64,000 bases of DNA. Origin: Hymenolepis diminuta. Its lineage: Eukaryota > Platyhelminthes > Cestoda > Cyclophyllidea > Hymenolepididae. The position numbers and the translations under genes were made by a program. The notes under the pieces were generated by a model that saw only the letters and a program-made list of their open reading frames with translations, had not been told where the DNA came from and made no database searches. Of the stretch, positions 26,901 through 40,200 are shown piece after piece. Position 1 is the first letter of the stretch. Each line of letters opens with the position of its first letter. The stretch spans positions 2,181,898 to 2,245,897 of the forward strand of contig CAADRB010000021.1 in the NCBI GenBank assembly GCA_900708905.1, read 5' to 3'.

Positions 26901-28799
26901 TTGTTGTCCCTTTACACTATTTACCTTAGATTAACTGCTTTTAAACTTCCAAATAAGGAGATAAATTACCGATCTTTTGAAAATTTGAATTTCTGGAATC
27001 TAATAATATAGTTAGATATAATATGGCCAATTTATTATGTATATCTTTATCAAAAGTGATTAAGGCAACTTACCCATCTAATATTTTCTTACAAAAATAC
27101 CATTATTTCAAATACGCTCAGCTATTACATATTATTCTTTGAGATAGGTTATTGTTAATTTTTCATCGCGGAAAAACCCAAATTCATCTCTATTTAATTA
27201 ATATTAGCCACAAAATAATATTCACCAACTTAGAAAGTGAATGTTATTGCGTTATTTTAGTCATTAACTGAAATGAATTTTGACTTTCTCAAAGAAACTT
27301 TTTATCCAGGGGTTTGTTTTTGAACCAAGTTGCACCCTAGGTTGCTTCTTTTCCTTTTTTTCTTTTACTGAAACCGAAGAAGCTTGAACTCTGCTTAGAC
27401 GTTTTGTATCTGCGCAATGCCAGGTGTCTAAAAGGATCAGTTTTGTGTCTGTTGGAGAGCATTTCTAAGAGGAGAGTTTTCACAATAAGAATTTTTTCTT
27501 TCTCAACTGAAAACTTTCTACTGCCTCATTTACCGGATCAAATTTTAGTCATAACGGCTTAGAACGACTTGAAGCTTTTTAAATATTGATTTTATTTTAT
27601 TAAAATTCAGAAAAATGTTATCAAACATTCTTTTAAAATTGAATGAACAAGTTGCGCACCTAAATTAAGCCTGACAACAAATTATCTTCCAGCAAATAAC
27701 ACAATATTCGTATCTAAATAATGATAATAATAAACACAAATAATCACATTTTAATATATTAATGTTAAATCATTATAATTGAAGCCACCCTCCAATTCCA
27801 TTTGAGGTAGGTGCTCCCTCACATTTTGGGAAATAAGCGAGTGAAAATACATGTACTTGCAATTAATGCCGATTGTTTTTCACTCATCTTGAAACCGCAT
27901 CTTCAACAGAAACTATCTTTTCAAATATCATCAAAGTCTAAATCACAAGTAATTTCCCATTGCGGACAAGCCTCCCGTAAGCCTTCAGATTTTACAAATC
28001 CTCTGCAGTCGGTGTATTTGCTATTAAATATTTTCGTCTACCTTTTTTAAATCGTACTTTAATGCCAACCACAACTGATAATTTCAATCCAAATACAGAG
28101 ACTATTAGAAGAATTCAAATATTTTCAAATCTGCCGATGTTCAACACTGACTGGTTATGACTGATATGCGCTCATGAGAATGAGCTAAAATTTACAGAAA
28201 ATTCATTTTAATCAGGGAAAAAATGTAAAGAGTTTAAGAAATAATTTATGATAAATATTTTTGGTTCAATAGAAGTAGTTAGTAGAATTCACTTAATTAA
28301 CGTTTGTTTCTTCAGAAAATTCAACATTAACAGTTCATATCAGATTGCGCAACAATAGGACTCGATAACATCTTTAAAATTTGAGTTGATTAGTGAAAAA
28401 TTATCATAAGCTGCTCAACGGGATAAAATCTAGTGATTTTTATATGATAACTTTGTCAATTTAATGTAGGTTTTATAAATCGAGGAAAAGTTTTAACTCT
28501 ATCATCAAATTCAAATAAGTTCTGCCGTAATAAAATTTGAAACCACTTTTTAATTCTCCGGACATCAAATAATATTGTTTATGATTTCAAAATTGTGCTA
28601 TCTAGCACGCTCTCTAGTTGTGACATGACTACTAGCACTTTCAACCACCCACTCCTTCCTCAGTCCTCCGTCCTTTGCTAACGTCCAACTCAATGCTGCC
28701 CCAACTCAGTGTCTCATTCTCCTGATATTAGGCAAGGTTAACTCAATCAGATTATTAAGGTAGCTCCATTTAGGCTTTATCACTACGTTATTGGGAACC

Positions 28800-29295
28800 A
28801 CGTTGAAGGATAAGTCTCTTGCGTTTCCGGAATTACTTTTTATTCGCATTCTCTATGACTGTACTTCGGTTTTTCCTCCACAAAGCTGGAATAACGTTTT
28901 TTATGTCCCTATGACGCGCAACCCCTATCTGTCATGTCAAACGCGTCCATCGATTTCCTCTTTCTTCAACCACCTCGTTTCGTCTAAAAAGTGCATTTGC
29001 CCTCATGTTCTTGCGCGTCCTTACCCAAGTGACTTATATAAAGCTATCTTTGTTTTCCACTCAATAAAAACGCACGCATGTCAGTTACCGGCTCTACGCT
29101 TTCTGCTCATCTCCTCTCTTCAGCACGCTCCACTCTCTATCTCTCCCCCCCTTGCTTCAATCCTCGATGCGGCTTCCTTGAGTACATTCTGCTCCAATTG
29201 ATAGCTCTTACTCAAACAGCTACGAATCAGTAACTGTTATTGCTGTTTTTAAACCTTTAGTTGTTATCTCCAACAACTCCAACAACGTCTTAACA
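28800..29295 (+). repeat. R1 repeat, copy 1 (LTR-like, ~500 bp)
   Basis: This copy aligns along its whole length with the reverse complement of 57874-58375. Shared landmarks are GGAATTACTTTTTATTCGCA, TTTATGTCCCTATGACGC, ACGCGTCCATCGATTTCC, a CTCTCTCTCCC tract and TAGTTGTTATCTCCAACAAC. A TATATAAA box at about 29036 is followed within 30 bases by AATAAAAA, the order expected inside an LTR. In the antisense copy the termini read TG...CA. No reverse transcriptase lies nearby, so a solo LTR or a non-autonomous element is likely. The open frame across it is not conserved in frame between copies, so it is not coding. Confidence 0.75.
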
Positions 29296-29983
29296 TAGAC
29301 ACGACTTTAGTTTCATTCTATAAACCACATATATTTGTATTTATCTCAATCAATGGAGTATTTCATAGAGCGGCCCTAAATACAGAAGGATCAAAAGAAA
29401 GCTTACATACAGTAGCAAATAATTAGAAGAATAGTTGCAGTGAAAATTACTTCTTTTCAGGCATGTTGTATCCAAAAATGTCATTTTATACTAACTGGTG
29501 TATGTATCCCACCGCCATCTGTTCGTCAATCGTAAATAAGCGGCGGCAATTATGGTAAGCAAAGCTAAAGGTCACAATCATGCGCGTACTTCAAAAGAAG
29601 TCGTAGCTGAAAAGGAAATCAAACAGAAGAATAGTTAAAATCAAACATGAGGTTTCCCAGACCTCACTATTCAGGTTACTGTCACTCGAAACCTCTGCTT
29701 TCTTTTGTCCATTCCGTTCACTGATACAATCGTTAAATTAATTTGTTTTTCGAATCCCAGTTAGCACTTATTATTTTGCCCTTTTAGGCACAATAAGAAA
29801 ATCTTATGACTAAAAACTTTTTAATTTAAAATAGGCGAGTGACATTACAACCACCAATTTTAGGTAAAAATGACAGCCACACCCATATTATATTCAAGGT
29901 CTCAGTATGAAAATCACCTAGATTTAATTTTTTCTTCCCTGATTTAATGTATCTTTGCCGGCTCCACCGGCAAATCATATTCT

Positions 29984-30358
29984 TCATACCAACTTTTGAT
30001 AAATTTGGAGAAAAGGGCGTCGATAGTAGTTGGGTAGAAGTCTTCGCAAACCCTCCTTCGGCTTCCCTTCACGATGATGCTTATCCGTACAGTTATCTAC
30101 GTTATTATTTTCATTATTGCTTTCGTCCGACAAGTGGTCATTTTCATCCTCTTGGTCTGAATCAGCTGTGCTATCATCGCTGTAATCTTTATTTTCTTCA
30201 ATCTCGTCTTCACTGTCAATTTCATCATCGGAGTTGGCCGCCATTGGTTTTCTAGCTCTTCGTTTAACAGGCTCGACAGTATAAACCGCCTGTTGTATCT
30301 CTACTTTATCACTCAACAAGAAAGCCTCCATAGGAACATGAAGAATAGGCAAACAAGC
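29984..30358 (-). CDS. Acidic open reading frame of unknown nature
   Basis: Not recognised. A minus-strand frame runs from a true upstream stop to 29984; its first candidate ATG lies about 15 codons into the 390-base frame. After a basic patch (KRRARKPMAANS) comes a strongly acidic, Ser-rich low-complexity run, SDDEIDSEDEIEENKDYSDD and on, then an uncharged tail ending in YYRRPFLQIYQKLV. Acidic tracts after a basic cluster are common in nuclear proteins, but the run could also arise by chance from purine-rich DNA. It abuts the start of the p190 RhoGAP remnant on the opposite strand, so it may be part of the same inserted, decayed segment. No splice partner was found. Confidence 0.25.
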   Translation of the reverse strand, partial: ACLPILHVPMEAFLLSDKVEIQQAVYTVEPVKRRARKPMAANSDDEIDSEDEIEENKDYSDDSTADSDQEDENDHLSDESNNENNNVDNCTDKHHREGKPKEGLRRLLPNYYRRPFLQIYQKLV

Positions 30359-30390
30359 GCTAATAGTAACCAAATTCCCCCTTCAGAAGC

Positions 30391-31370
30391 ATGTCGTTTC
30401 CCAGTGGTAGTCATCACCAGTCAGATGCAGACTTCATCCGTACTTGCACCGTCTGTATTGTTGGCGACTCACGTTCTGGAAAATCTTGTTTCTGTAATCG
30501 ATTCGTCTGATCTCATATCGACTGGTATCAAATGGGTCACTTCTCGGTGCTCATTGAGTCGCATTTTTTGCAAACTTGTGGTTAATTCCAACCGCTGGTT
30601 GTATTAGGACATGGTAACAAAGTGTCTAGACGAAGAAATCAGTGTTTATTTCTGTGTGATTGAGTAGACAGAGTTTCTCAATGGCACCACCTCACTCCCC
30701 CTCAATCCCTCATCCATCTCTATCTACTCTTCTTACTTGACAAATATGTCCTCCAATGTTTCTGCACCGTCCAGTTTGTCTGTCACCTCTGCTTCCTCAT
30801 TGCATTCTTGTAGTCATCTGCATGATTATATCCTTCGCAGCACTACCATGAAACTGTGTTCTCTCAAATGTTCCTTTGAGGTCTGTTCAACTCCTTCCAA
30901 CTGATATTCGCCTGTGTGCTGTTTTGGCTCCGTCTAGTTGTGAAATAGAACAGCGGGTGAATATAATCAAAACTCATATTTCTTGTGATCCTCGCTATCG
31001 GACGGCAGACCTGCCCCACAAGTCATTTGGATAGCCTTCTGCATAGAAGAGAACCTCAGAATGAGGCTTCTTCGTCACTAACCACCATCCGACGGCATTA
31101 CTCTTGCTCTTTTATGGATCAGCAAGAAGATCCAATGCAATTAACCTTCCCACTGCCCCGTTGTCCAGTTTATCAAAGTGAGTGGTGTATGGATTTAGTC
31201 TTTGAAAATCTCTGTTCCAACTTAAATTGAAGTGTTGGTGAGGCTTCAAACACCTTCTTGTCGCATCTATCCTCTGTTGTTAATTAGTTAATTGTCTCTG
31301 CATATTCACGAGCTTATCTTGTTGGTGCTATTGTCGGTTTTAAGGCTGAGGCAAGGTTCTGGGCATGGAG
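30391..31370 (+). pseudogene. p190 RhoGAP (ARHGAP35/ARHGAP5-type) N-terminal fragment, degenerate
   Basis: Remnant of the N-terminal GTPase-like part of a p190-type Rho GTPase-activating protein. Seen: from the ATG at 30391 the frame reads IVGDSRSGKSCFCNRFV, an intact P-loop (G-x4-GKS, 30463-30486) followed by the CNRFV signature of this family, then a TGA at 30508. Beyond it, family blocks recur in the right order but in shifting frames: GHFSVL; LVVNSNRWLY (30575-30604; family RVVNNDHFLYW) with a TAG after it; CVIE-stop-TEFLNG (family IVEQTEF) with the TAG at 30665; DYILRSTTMKL (family YIKRAAATKL). After 30900 a frame beginning TDIRLCAVLAPSS resembles the later pseudo-GTPase region (DLRIVMCLMCGDP), which would imply an internal deletion. 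No intron is visible, but this part is often one exon, so retrocopy versus segmental duplicate is open. Not functional as it stands. Confidence 0.7.
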
Positions 31371-34016
31371 ACATCAACAATATTTAATATTTATCATCCT
31401 AAAATTATTTCTGAGATTTCTCCTACGTTTTTCTGAGGTCCGTGCGGGAGGATCCAAGACTTACATTACCACTCATAAATAGCAACAAATTGATGCATAA
31501 ATTTAAAATCTTTAATCGATACAATAAAAATGATTTTTTTTAATGTCCATAGTACATTCATAGATAAAAGACTAAATTAACGGAAAATTCGTCGCAGAAA
31601 AGATGGTATTTAGAACAAAGTGCTATTGAAATCACTTCTACAATAAATGAATACCATTAAATCAGCTAAAGGAACTCTAAGCCGAAATAAAGTTGTCGAA
31701 TTTTTCATTACAATTCATTTAAAAGAGTCTATTTGTAATTTAATAAAAATATGCCCTTCTTACTTATCACAATTTTAGATATTTCTTAATTATATTGAAT
31801 AATAATTTGTAACGAATGTGTGTAAGCACGGTAACGATCAGAATCCTTAAATTCGTCAGGTAGTTAATACCGTGTTTTAGTTTCAATCTTGTACCTTCTA
31901 AAAATCAGCCTGATCACATATAATAATAAATTTCGCAGGCTATACGAAATTCTCTGGGTTCATTCCCTGATTTTTTAAAATATTTTTCATTCCTTATTAT
32001 GGTATTCAAACAAAGGCATGTAAGCATACTATTTCAATTAAATATATATACTTGTACCATTTTTATTACATATTTATATTAAACGTGACACATAATTTTA
32101 AAATAAGGGTGCCATAACCTCATTAGCCTCTCAAATATCCACAATCCCCATACTCAAGCATAGCACGAGATTAGCGTAACATTAGGCCTTACTCAAAATT
32201 CTGCAAAGCAACAACCCTAAAATCTAGTTCATGTTAATAAATATGCAAATTTTATGAATAATTAACAATAAATCATCAATTTAATTTTCTTGGATCACAA
32301 ATAATTTTATCCGACAAAAAGAAAAGACATTGACTGACAAGTTACTAAATTTTAAGATGTGAGCATTTTTCTAAGACCGCTACGCTCCAGTAGTATTAGA
32401 AAGAATTGAAGTGTTTAGTATAACGCTTAAATTTCTTTCCCATTGAGAAAAGAAGACTGATAGTACTGTGTTAACGGAAGCATGAAATTACCGTTAATGC
32501 CCCTAAAGTACAACCGTTTTTCAGAGTGAATTTCAAAGCCTCCATGAAAGACATTCATCAGAAGTTCAATCTAAAAATATCTTGATTTAATGGACTTAAA
32601 TTGAATTATACTAATAAGTGGGATAAGAGAAGACGACTTGGTATTCAAGAGCGTGCTTAAAATTTAGAATATGAGGATAAAATTGTCAATTATATGACTC
32701 ACAAAGACCCTAAAATACATTGCTTTCAGTGTATAATTCCCTTAGAAATACATTTCACATTACATAGAGTTATATGCGCTTTCCATTGAACAGGCCTCTA
32801 TTAGTGAGCCATACTGCTTTTAAAATGTTTTTCTGAGTCACAGGTTGGAGGTGAGGGCAGGATTGATAAAAGAAAAGGAAAATTTTCGTGTTTGACATAT
32901 CCTCTTTTTTTCTACCTTGTGTATCTCAAAATGAGAAGACATCTGTTCAGCAATGAAGTAACCCGAATTATGAAAACAATTCGCATAAAGCACGTAAGTC
33001 AAAATACTTAACTAAACATAAAGCTGAGACAATTGGATGGACTAATGATATCCCATTAGGGACAAGGGAAACCAGCAGGAAGAACGAATACGGAGAAGTT
33101 TTCCCGGCAGGATGCCTCGGGTAAGAATAATTGGATCAGAACTCGACACCCAGGAATCTAATCTATTTTAAAATCCCTATTTTCACCCTTTTCTCTACTA
33201 TTTTGTTAATTCGCGTTTTCAGATACTATCCTCCGATTAAATACGCAAAAGACTTGTTTGTATTATCAGTTTTTATTGCTATGAGAAAAAGCGGACTTTT
33301 CGACAATTTTGTTAGGAGTTCAGCCTTTATTCAACATTGGTAAAATTTCTAGCACACTGCATTTTTAAAAAGTCCGCTTCCTTTTAAAACAAAGCCCTTT
33401 TATAATAATGTATTTTAATTTTGAATGCATTTTTTGACATTCATAACTATTCGATAGAGATATTTTTCGGCAAAAATATTGACTCTTAAATCCAAAGACA
33501 TTAAATGATCATGGAACGGAATACGCTATTGTGCTTAAACCATAAATTTTTCATTTGTTTCTCAGAGATGTGTTTAGAAGAAGTAGTTTTCTGTCCCAAA
33601 CATAAGTAAAGTGTTATTCCGTATATGGTTTTGCAAATGAGCTTAACATAAAAATCATGGAACTACAAACTTCAAGCTTTGAGCGATACAGTCAAATTTT
33701 GTCGATGCAAGTTGCAGATGATCAGCCCTTTTGAATACGCAAAATATAATGAGGTCATAAAACCTTTTAGGCATTGTTCTGTAAAATTATAACTCTGAAA
33801 ATTATTAGTTGTGCTTTGTGTCTTTTTCATTCTATTGTGCAACAATACAGTGAATATATAAAAAATTATTATTTCGATTAAATAGACAAAAAAATTTTTA
33901 AAGCAGTAAGATCCGCTGTTGAACTGAAAGATGATTTCATTTCAATCAATAAAAAACGTACACTCGTCACGAGTTCTAAATTCACATTTAAAAAGGCGCC
34001 AGATTGTCAGTTAAAA
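31371..34016. other. Upstream region of CCDC146
   Basis: AT-rich interval between the RhoGAP relic and the CCDC146 start codon. No coding sequence was supported. The last 200 bases contain a TATA-like stretch near 33855. The 5' untranslated exon and promoter should lie here or further left, but cannot be placed exactly. Confidence 0.5.
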
Positions 34017-34231
34017 ATGTCAAGCTTCATCGAGGACGAAGCTGCGCCACCTTTTCTCATTGCAAACTTACCGGAAGATGGAAATTTGAACAGAAAAGCA
34101 TCTCAATTTGATTTCAGTAGTGGAGTCACTTTTAGAAATATCGATCAACTTTGCATTGAGGGAATTATCACAGCAACCGAAACGGCCGTTTTTAAGGCAA
34201 AATCCATGAAACTACATGATGCACTGAAAAA
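34017..34231 (+). CDS. CCDC146: CCDC146 exon 1 (start codon exon)
   Basis: The ATG at 34017 is preceded by AAA and is the first in-frame start. The exon codes for 71 codons plus two bases and ends at a strong donor, AA|GTAAGT. The first 30 or so residues are acidic and probably unstructured (starts MSSFIEDEAAPP). The second half, from about residue 40 (FRNIDQLCIEGIITATE... to KAKSMKLHDALKK), matches the family's N-terminal helix just before the coiled coil. A TATA-like AT stretch (atatataaaaaa) lies about 160 bases upstream near 33855, but the transcription start cannot be placed, and a non-coding 5' exon further upstream is possible. Confidence 0.85.
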
Positions 34232-37200
34232 GTAAGTAGTTAATTAAATAAATATTAAATTTTTAAATCAATTTTTATGAATAGATTTATTCTAAATGGT
34301 GCCACGCACAGATTCAAAGAGTTCCGGTTTAATAATGAAATTCTATTCGAAGTGTGCATTATTAGCACTCATGAATGACAATAGCGGACTTTGATTATAA
34401 CGTTATAATTACATACTAGGTTTAATATGAAATGAAACTTTATTAAGATTATAACAATTAAAATAACGGTCAATTTGGAATATTAACAATCAGAAATCAC
34501 CTATTTTTATAGATCTGCACAGTTTGAATGGAGTCATTTTCAAGCAGTCATGTTACCAACAATTAATCCATTTGGCCTAAACTATAGCTGTTTTAAATTT
34601 ATTGAAAAAAATGCATTACATTACATTATAATAATCAAACTGTTTTAATTGTTAAATTGCACATTCCTCTTATCCGCTTGTGTCACAGTTTTTTTTCATA
34701 TTTCTCTTAGAAGTTGAGAATATATTTATCTGGTTCAGAAAACAAACCTTCAAGCGTAATAAAGTGGATCGTATGTATTGATCATCTAAGTCTTGGTAGC
34801 ACACACTAATTCATAGATCAGCTCATTCTGCAGGTCACACCATGGCTCACTTAGAATAAAATCAACCAATCACTCTAAGCCTCATTTAACCTTTTCCTTG
34901 TTTGGTGCTAATGTCTTCTTCCTTCCTCTCAATTCCTTTCCAATTCCTTTTTCTTTCCACTTTTCGTTCTTCACAGTTGTTCAATGGACACTTAGACACA
35001 CTTGGTGTTTGTATTGACCTTGTAATATAGAAAAGGCTGTTACGCCCTGTTAACAGGTCATTAATTTCGTAAATTGGTCTGATTTGGTTGAGCCCTTAAG
35101 GTAAATTTAATAAGTGAATTACTACAAGTTTCCCTTTGAGATCACATCCGGTAAATATTAAATGGAAACACTGAGTAGAAAATTTTGAAAAAGCATTAGA
35201 AAACAGACTAAAAGTGATAAAATGTGTTATTTTTCTTCACAAAACTACACTTCCTGAGCAGTTTTCAGTGGTAAGACAACTCTTCTCAGCAGAAAAAACG
35301 CATAACGACTTGATAACTGATTAATTCTATTTACACGAAAGCATCTGGCCTCGGTAAATAAGGTCATTTAGGGTTCCTTTTCGAGTCTCTGGCCTTTGGT
35401 TTTGCAATGACAGCCCATCCACAACCTCTGATACCTTAGTAATCGAACATAATTACTAAATTCATAGTGTGTCGATGCCATCTAGATATGTCCACAGAGG
35501 GTCGATTTTCTCCCAATCCGCTAATTTGTGCTTGAATTCTGATACCTCAATATTTTTACTCACTCTTTTCTTCTATTCACAAATACAGTTGAAGGCCCGT
35601 TGAATCTGCATAGGTTATAACAGCGCTTGCAATAAGATCGCATCACCGAGATAATGTTTAAAAACTTCCTACGATAAATGAGATCGGTATCACGTGGTAC
35701 TGGATATTATTCAATATTTATACAATAATATTAGCGGCATTTAAAAAGTAGATATTTACAGTTCCGGCAATACTTTCGGCTCTATAAAAATTGTCAAAAT
35801 CTGATTTAAATGAATAAAGCAATGAGAAGGTATATTTATAAATTGTCGCCAGTTATTTTCCGAAAAATATTATTCATTTATTAGAGGCCTAATATTATAA
35901 ATTCGATAAAATGTAGTAAATGGGAAAAATTTTGACAAGGTAGAAATCAGGGACATTTTAGGAATAATAGGGAGAAATGGGACACTATTGAGGCATTTCC
36001 CATCAAATAACAAAACAAATATTGTAGAAAACTAAACGCTCAGTAAAAATACAATTTGAAAATTAGTAATTAATATGAATGATGTTATAATCTTGGTGAT
36101 TATTACGCCAAAATTCAATATGTCCTTGCAAAGCGCGGTGTCAAGGACCAAGATATTCTTCACAGTTTAAAAAAGAGGAGCTCGAATGTATTTGAAATTG
36201 TATCAATAAAATTTGTCCTTGATGCAATGATAGGGATCAATGACCAACCTCTTTTGCTATCAGGCGATTTTGAATTAAATTGCGAAATGTAGAAATGATA
36301 AGATACAAGAAAATGCAAACTTTGCTCTTGGAATCCGTAGCCTAATACAACTATACGGCAATCGTCTTCAAAGCTAAGTTCCAGTCTTTCGTTTTCCTTA
36401 CATTTTTTTAATGGTTGCATCTAGGATGCGAACCCGATAATAAGAAATATACCTTATAAATTCAGGAACATTGAAAAAATGGCTCTGCAAGATAAAACTT
36501 TTCCTCCATTTTGAAATTATTCCAAGTCTGCAAATTGTAATGTTGAATTCTGAAGGCTGTATTCATTTGTCTTCATTTCGTTGAACAGTTCTGAACTCCG
36601 AATAATGGCTTCAAAGTAGATTTATTCTTTACAAGACTTGTTTTGTCTGACAACGAAATTTTTAGGCTAATCACTGGTAGCGTATTATGCGATATATATA
36701 TATATCTATGTATATAATGTATTTCTTTTCCACTTGAAAGACAAATTCCTGCTATTATCATTTCAGTTGTATCTTCGAAACTCCCAGAAGGCCAATTCAC
36801 TGTGGTGGTTAAGGCAAAGGGAATAGCAGATTACAAATCAAACCATGTGTACATACCTTATTTTTAAAATGAAATCCTTCAGTTTTCCTCTTTCTCATCT
36901 CCAGTATGTTCCACTTGAATCGCGCCTGTTCGAATCCTGTCTTTCTTAAGATATTTTTATTGAATATTATTTCCATACGCTTCACTATTTCGTAATAAAA
37001 AGCACATCTAAAATGTTTGTCAAATATTTTATACAATTAGACAAAATACCATTTTTAAAACTGCCACTGTATTATCTATGAATGAACCGTTGTGAGTGGT
37101 GCTATGGTAAATGTCCAGTTTTAAATTTCATTTATCCGCCCTTCTCTGTAAAAAAGTACAGATAAATTGGATGACACGACCAACCACAGAAATATATTAA

Positions 37201-40200
37201 ACTGTCAATGAGATCTGAATATTGCGGACATAATCTTATTCAGGAATCTAGAAGTCAAATTATGAAGGAAATTACAATATTACTGTATAAATTCTTCCCT
37301 TTTTGAAAATATGGGCAATTCAATGTTCTTTTTTTCAATTAAAGAAAAACGCGCAATAACTTGACTTCAGTATCCGTTTTCGACTCCCTTCCCACTTCAT
37401 GTCTTATTAGACTTGTTTGCAATTCACTTTAATCAGTTGCTTTTTCATGAATAAAACTTGTAAACGTTTCTTGTTGCATGATGTGCTATAATTGCTTATC
37501 CAGTACTGTCACTGTAGTCACTCTTAATTTATTCGCGCCAGCTTCAAATCTTAGCCCTTGCTATCTAAATGCTCAACTGAAACCAAAATTTTTTTAAATA
37601 TGTGCTTGCTGAAATATAAATGAACTTAAGTCGTCATTCTTGAGATCAGTATCTAGTTTAAGCGTCATCCAACCACCCACCAATCCGAAGTATTCTGATC
37701 CATGATAGGCTAAGAGAGTCTTGGGAAGATTATTAGGAGCTAAATCTATCTTGAAAACATTTGATTCCATTACTGAATCTTTAAAACTTCCTAGACCACT
37801 TTTCCGTAGGTTAATTTGGTACAAAATGCTGTACGTTTCCCTGTTCACCTAGGTTTTTTGACACGAAAGTCACTGGATAACTTCTTGTTGTTAACAGACT
37901 AAAAATTATGCATCTGCTTAAAAATATAACAATTAACTTTCAGATAAAAGGCTTTTGCGGTCATATATTGTTTGCATTTATTTATTATGTTTTGCTTAAT
38001 TTGATCACTCATCTATCACACTGTTCATCATTTTATTGAAACTCAGAATTCGTTATATTATGTTCCCTGGAAGGTGCAAGTTATATCTCTGGACTGGTAT
38101 TAGCAAAGACCAGGAAGTTAGAAAAGAGGCGTCTATACTGTTACAAGCAAACTTTGATTATAAAATACTAATCGCATCAGAGATTTAACTATGCAGAGGT
38201 TTATTGAGATGGCAATTCAGTTCGATTAATAGCACCAAAAGATGGAAAAGGGTGATTAATGAACGCTATAGGGGAATAAAAAATATCTAGTACTAGCGGG
38301 AAGGCTAGTAAGGAGAAGCTGTCACACCGCTGGACATTTCAGTTTCGATAAGCTTGTTTGAGACAGCAAAAGATAAAATTTGGATTTAAACATTCTTGTA
38401 CGTTACTTTTGGTAGATCACGAGAGAATGAATTCAAGCTTCACACCCTAATGAAGAAATGTCTATCAGAAGTGAAGCGTCAAGAGTCGGAACTTACAAAG
38501 GCCGATCAATTTCCGGACAATGCCGGGACGGAACCACTTATGCTACGGGTTGAAATAATCAAAACTTACAACATGGCCATGGAATTAGAAGAAAGAGTGG
38601 AAAATTTGAGTTACGAGGAGGGACTCTTGAGGGAAGAACGCAAACTTCTGAAGAGAGATTACTCTCGCCTGCCCTTGTCGGAGGTTTCATTAATATTTTT
38701 ACAGAAATATTAACAAAAGGTCTCATAAGCACGATTATAATTTATTTCTTTTAGTTGGAGGCTTTGGGCGAAGATGTCAACATTTTCGAGGTGAGTTTAT
38801 TTTTAAATTCGTTTGAACTTACCACTAGATGATGTGTGTAGGAAAGATCTCGTTTAGAGTTCTAATGCATTGTTCTAAAGAATCTGCTAAAGTAAAATTC
38901 TTCTAAGTTATCGCGTCTTAATTACGCAAAAATAGAAAGTTAACTGCAACATTGGAAAAATTTACTAAAACACTTTAAGTGAGGATTAAAAGGTTGGATA
39001 CTGACTAGACACTGTCTTTCGGTGAACAAATGATGCTATTCGGCTTTTCAAACTACGAGAATATATGAACAAGACGGGCCTAATAAATTTCAAAATAAGT
39101 ATACAAAAAGAACTTCATTTAGAATACACAACTGATATCAATGTAGAGTGGAGAAGCGCAGTGCCTACGAGTCTGAAAATTGATAGACGGCTTACAGGCC
39201 TTCGATGACTGCAAGTATATAAGTGTAATTTAGGTATAGAGCGTCTGGTTGGCAAAATGGTTCAAAAATACACTTTCGCGATTTTCGAGACAGTATTAAC
39301 GTTTATTATCCCCGAGAATATGTAACAACTAAGACGTTTTGACTTTATTGTATTTAACAAACAGGCCGATAAAGCACGATTAATTGGAGCGAAATTAGAA
39401 AGCGTGTCTAGTCGACGCTTTAATACTGCTATTTATGGTTTAGAATTTAAAATAAAATTTTAAAACTTCAATGCGATGTTAATCAGAAAATCATCACTCA
39501 CCAAAATTATTTCTACCTGGTTGTAATGCGTTCATTCGATTTAAATACAAATTAAGATTTCATTGAAAAGTTAAAGCCGAATAATAAAATGTAAATTTCT
39601 AAAAAAACGTAAAATTTGAGACAAAAAAATCAAATAAATTGAAAAAAATCTGATTTTGGCAGTAAATTTATTCACATTTAACTGGTAGGGACGATGAATA
39701 ATTCATAATTAAGTCCTCTAATATTGTTTTAATGATAAAACTTGTTGTATTAGAAATAATTCAATATTTTTATCTTTTAAAAACGTTGCAGCTAATAGAG
39801 CAGCGCTTCAGGGATCTACAGTCCCTGCATCAGGAGACATTGATGGAAGTTGACATGCTGAAAATGGAAGCCAAACGATACACTGAACAAGCTAGGATTT
39901 CAAAAGAAAATCTAGAGGAAATTCTCTCTGAACATACAGATTTGGAAAATCGGTTGAATCGGATTAAGGTTTGTCATATGTTATGATTTTCGTTTCTAAG
40001 CACTGATAGATTATGCAAGTTAATCTGATATGATTTCTTTGTTGGTTGCACTTTCATTTGCGAATTAGGCTCATTCAGCTTTCATATTCTTCCTGAATAA
40101 TTTGCACACCCCATTCTTCAACCTTGATAAACACACTGATTGGCAGCATACGAAAGCATGCTTGGTACATTCTTGACATTGGTTTAATCTACATTTTATT

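Noticed and set aside
28791..29201. 136-codon plus-strand open frame
   Set aside because: It lies inside R1 copy 1. The homologous copy at 57.9 kb keeps different frames open, so the protein is not conserved; openness comes from pyrimidine-rich DNA.
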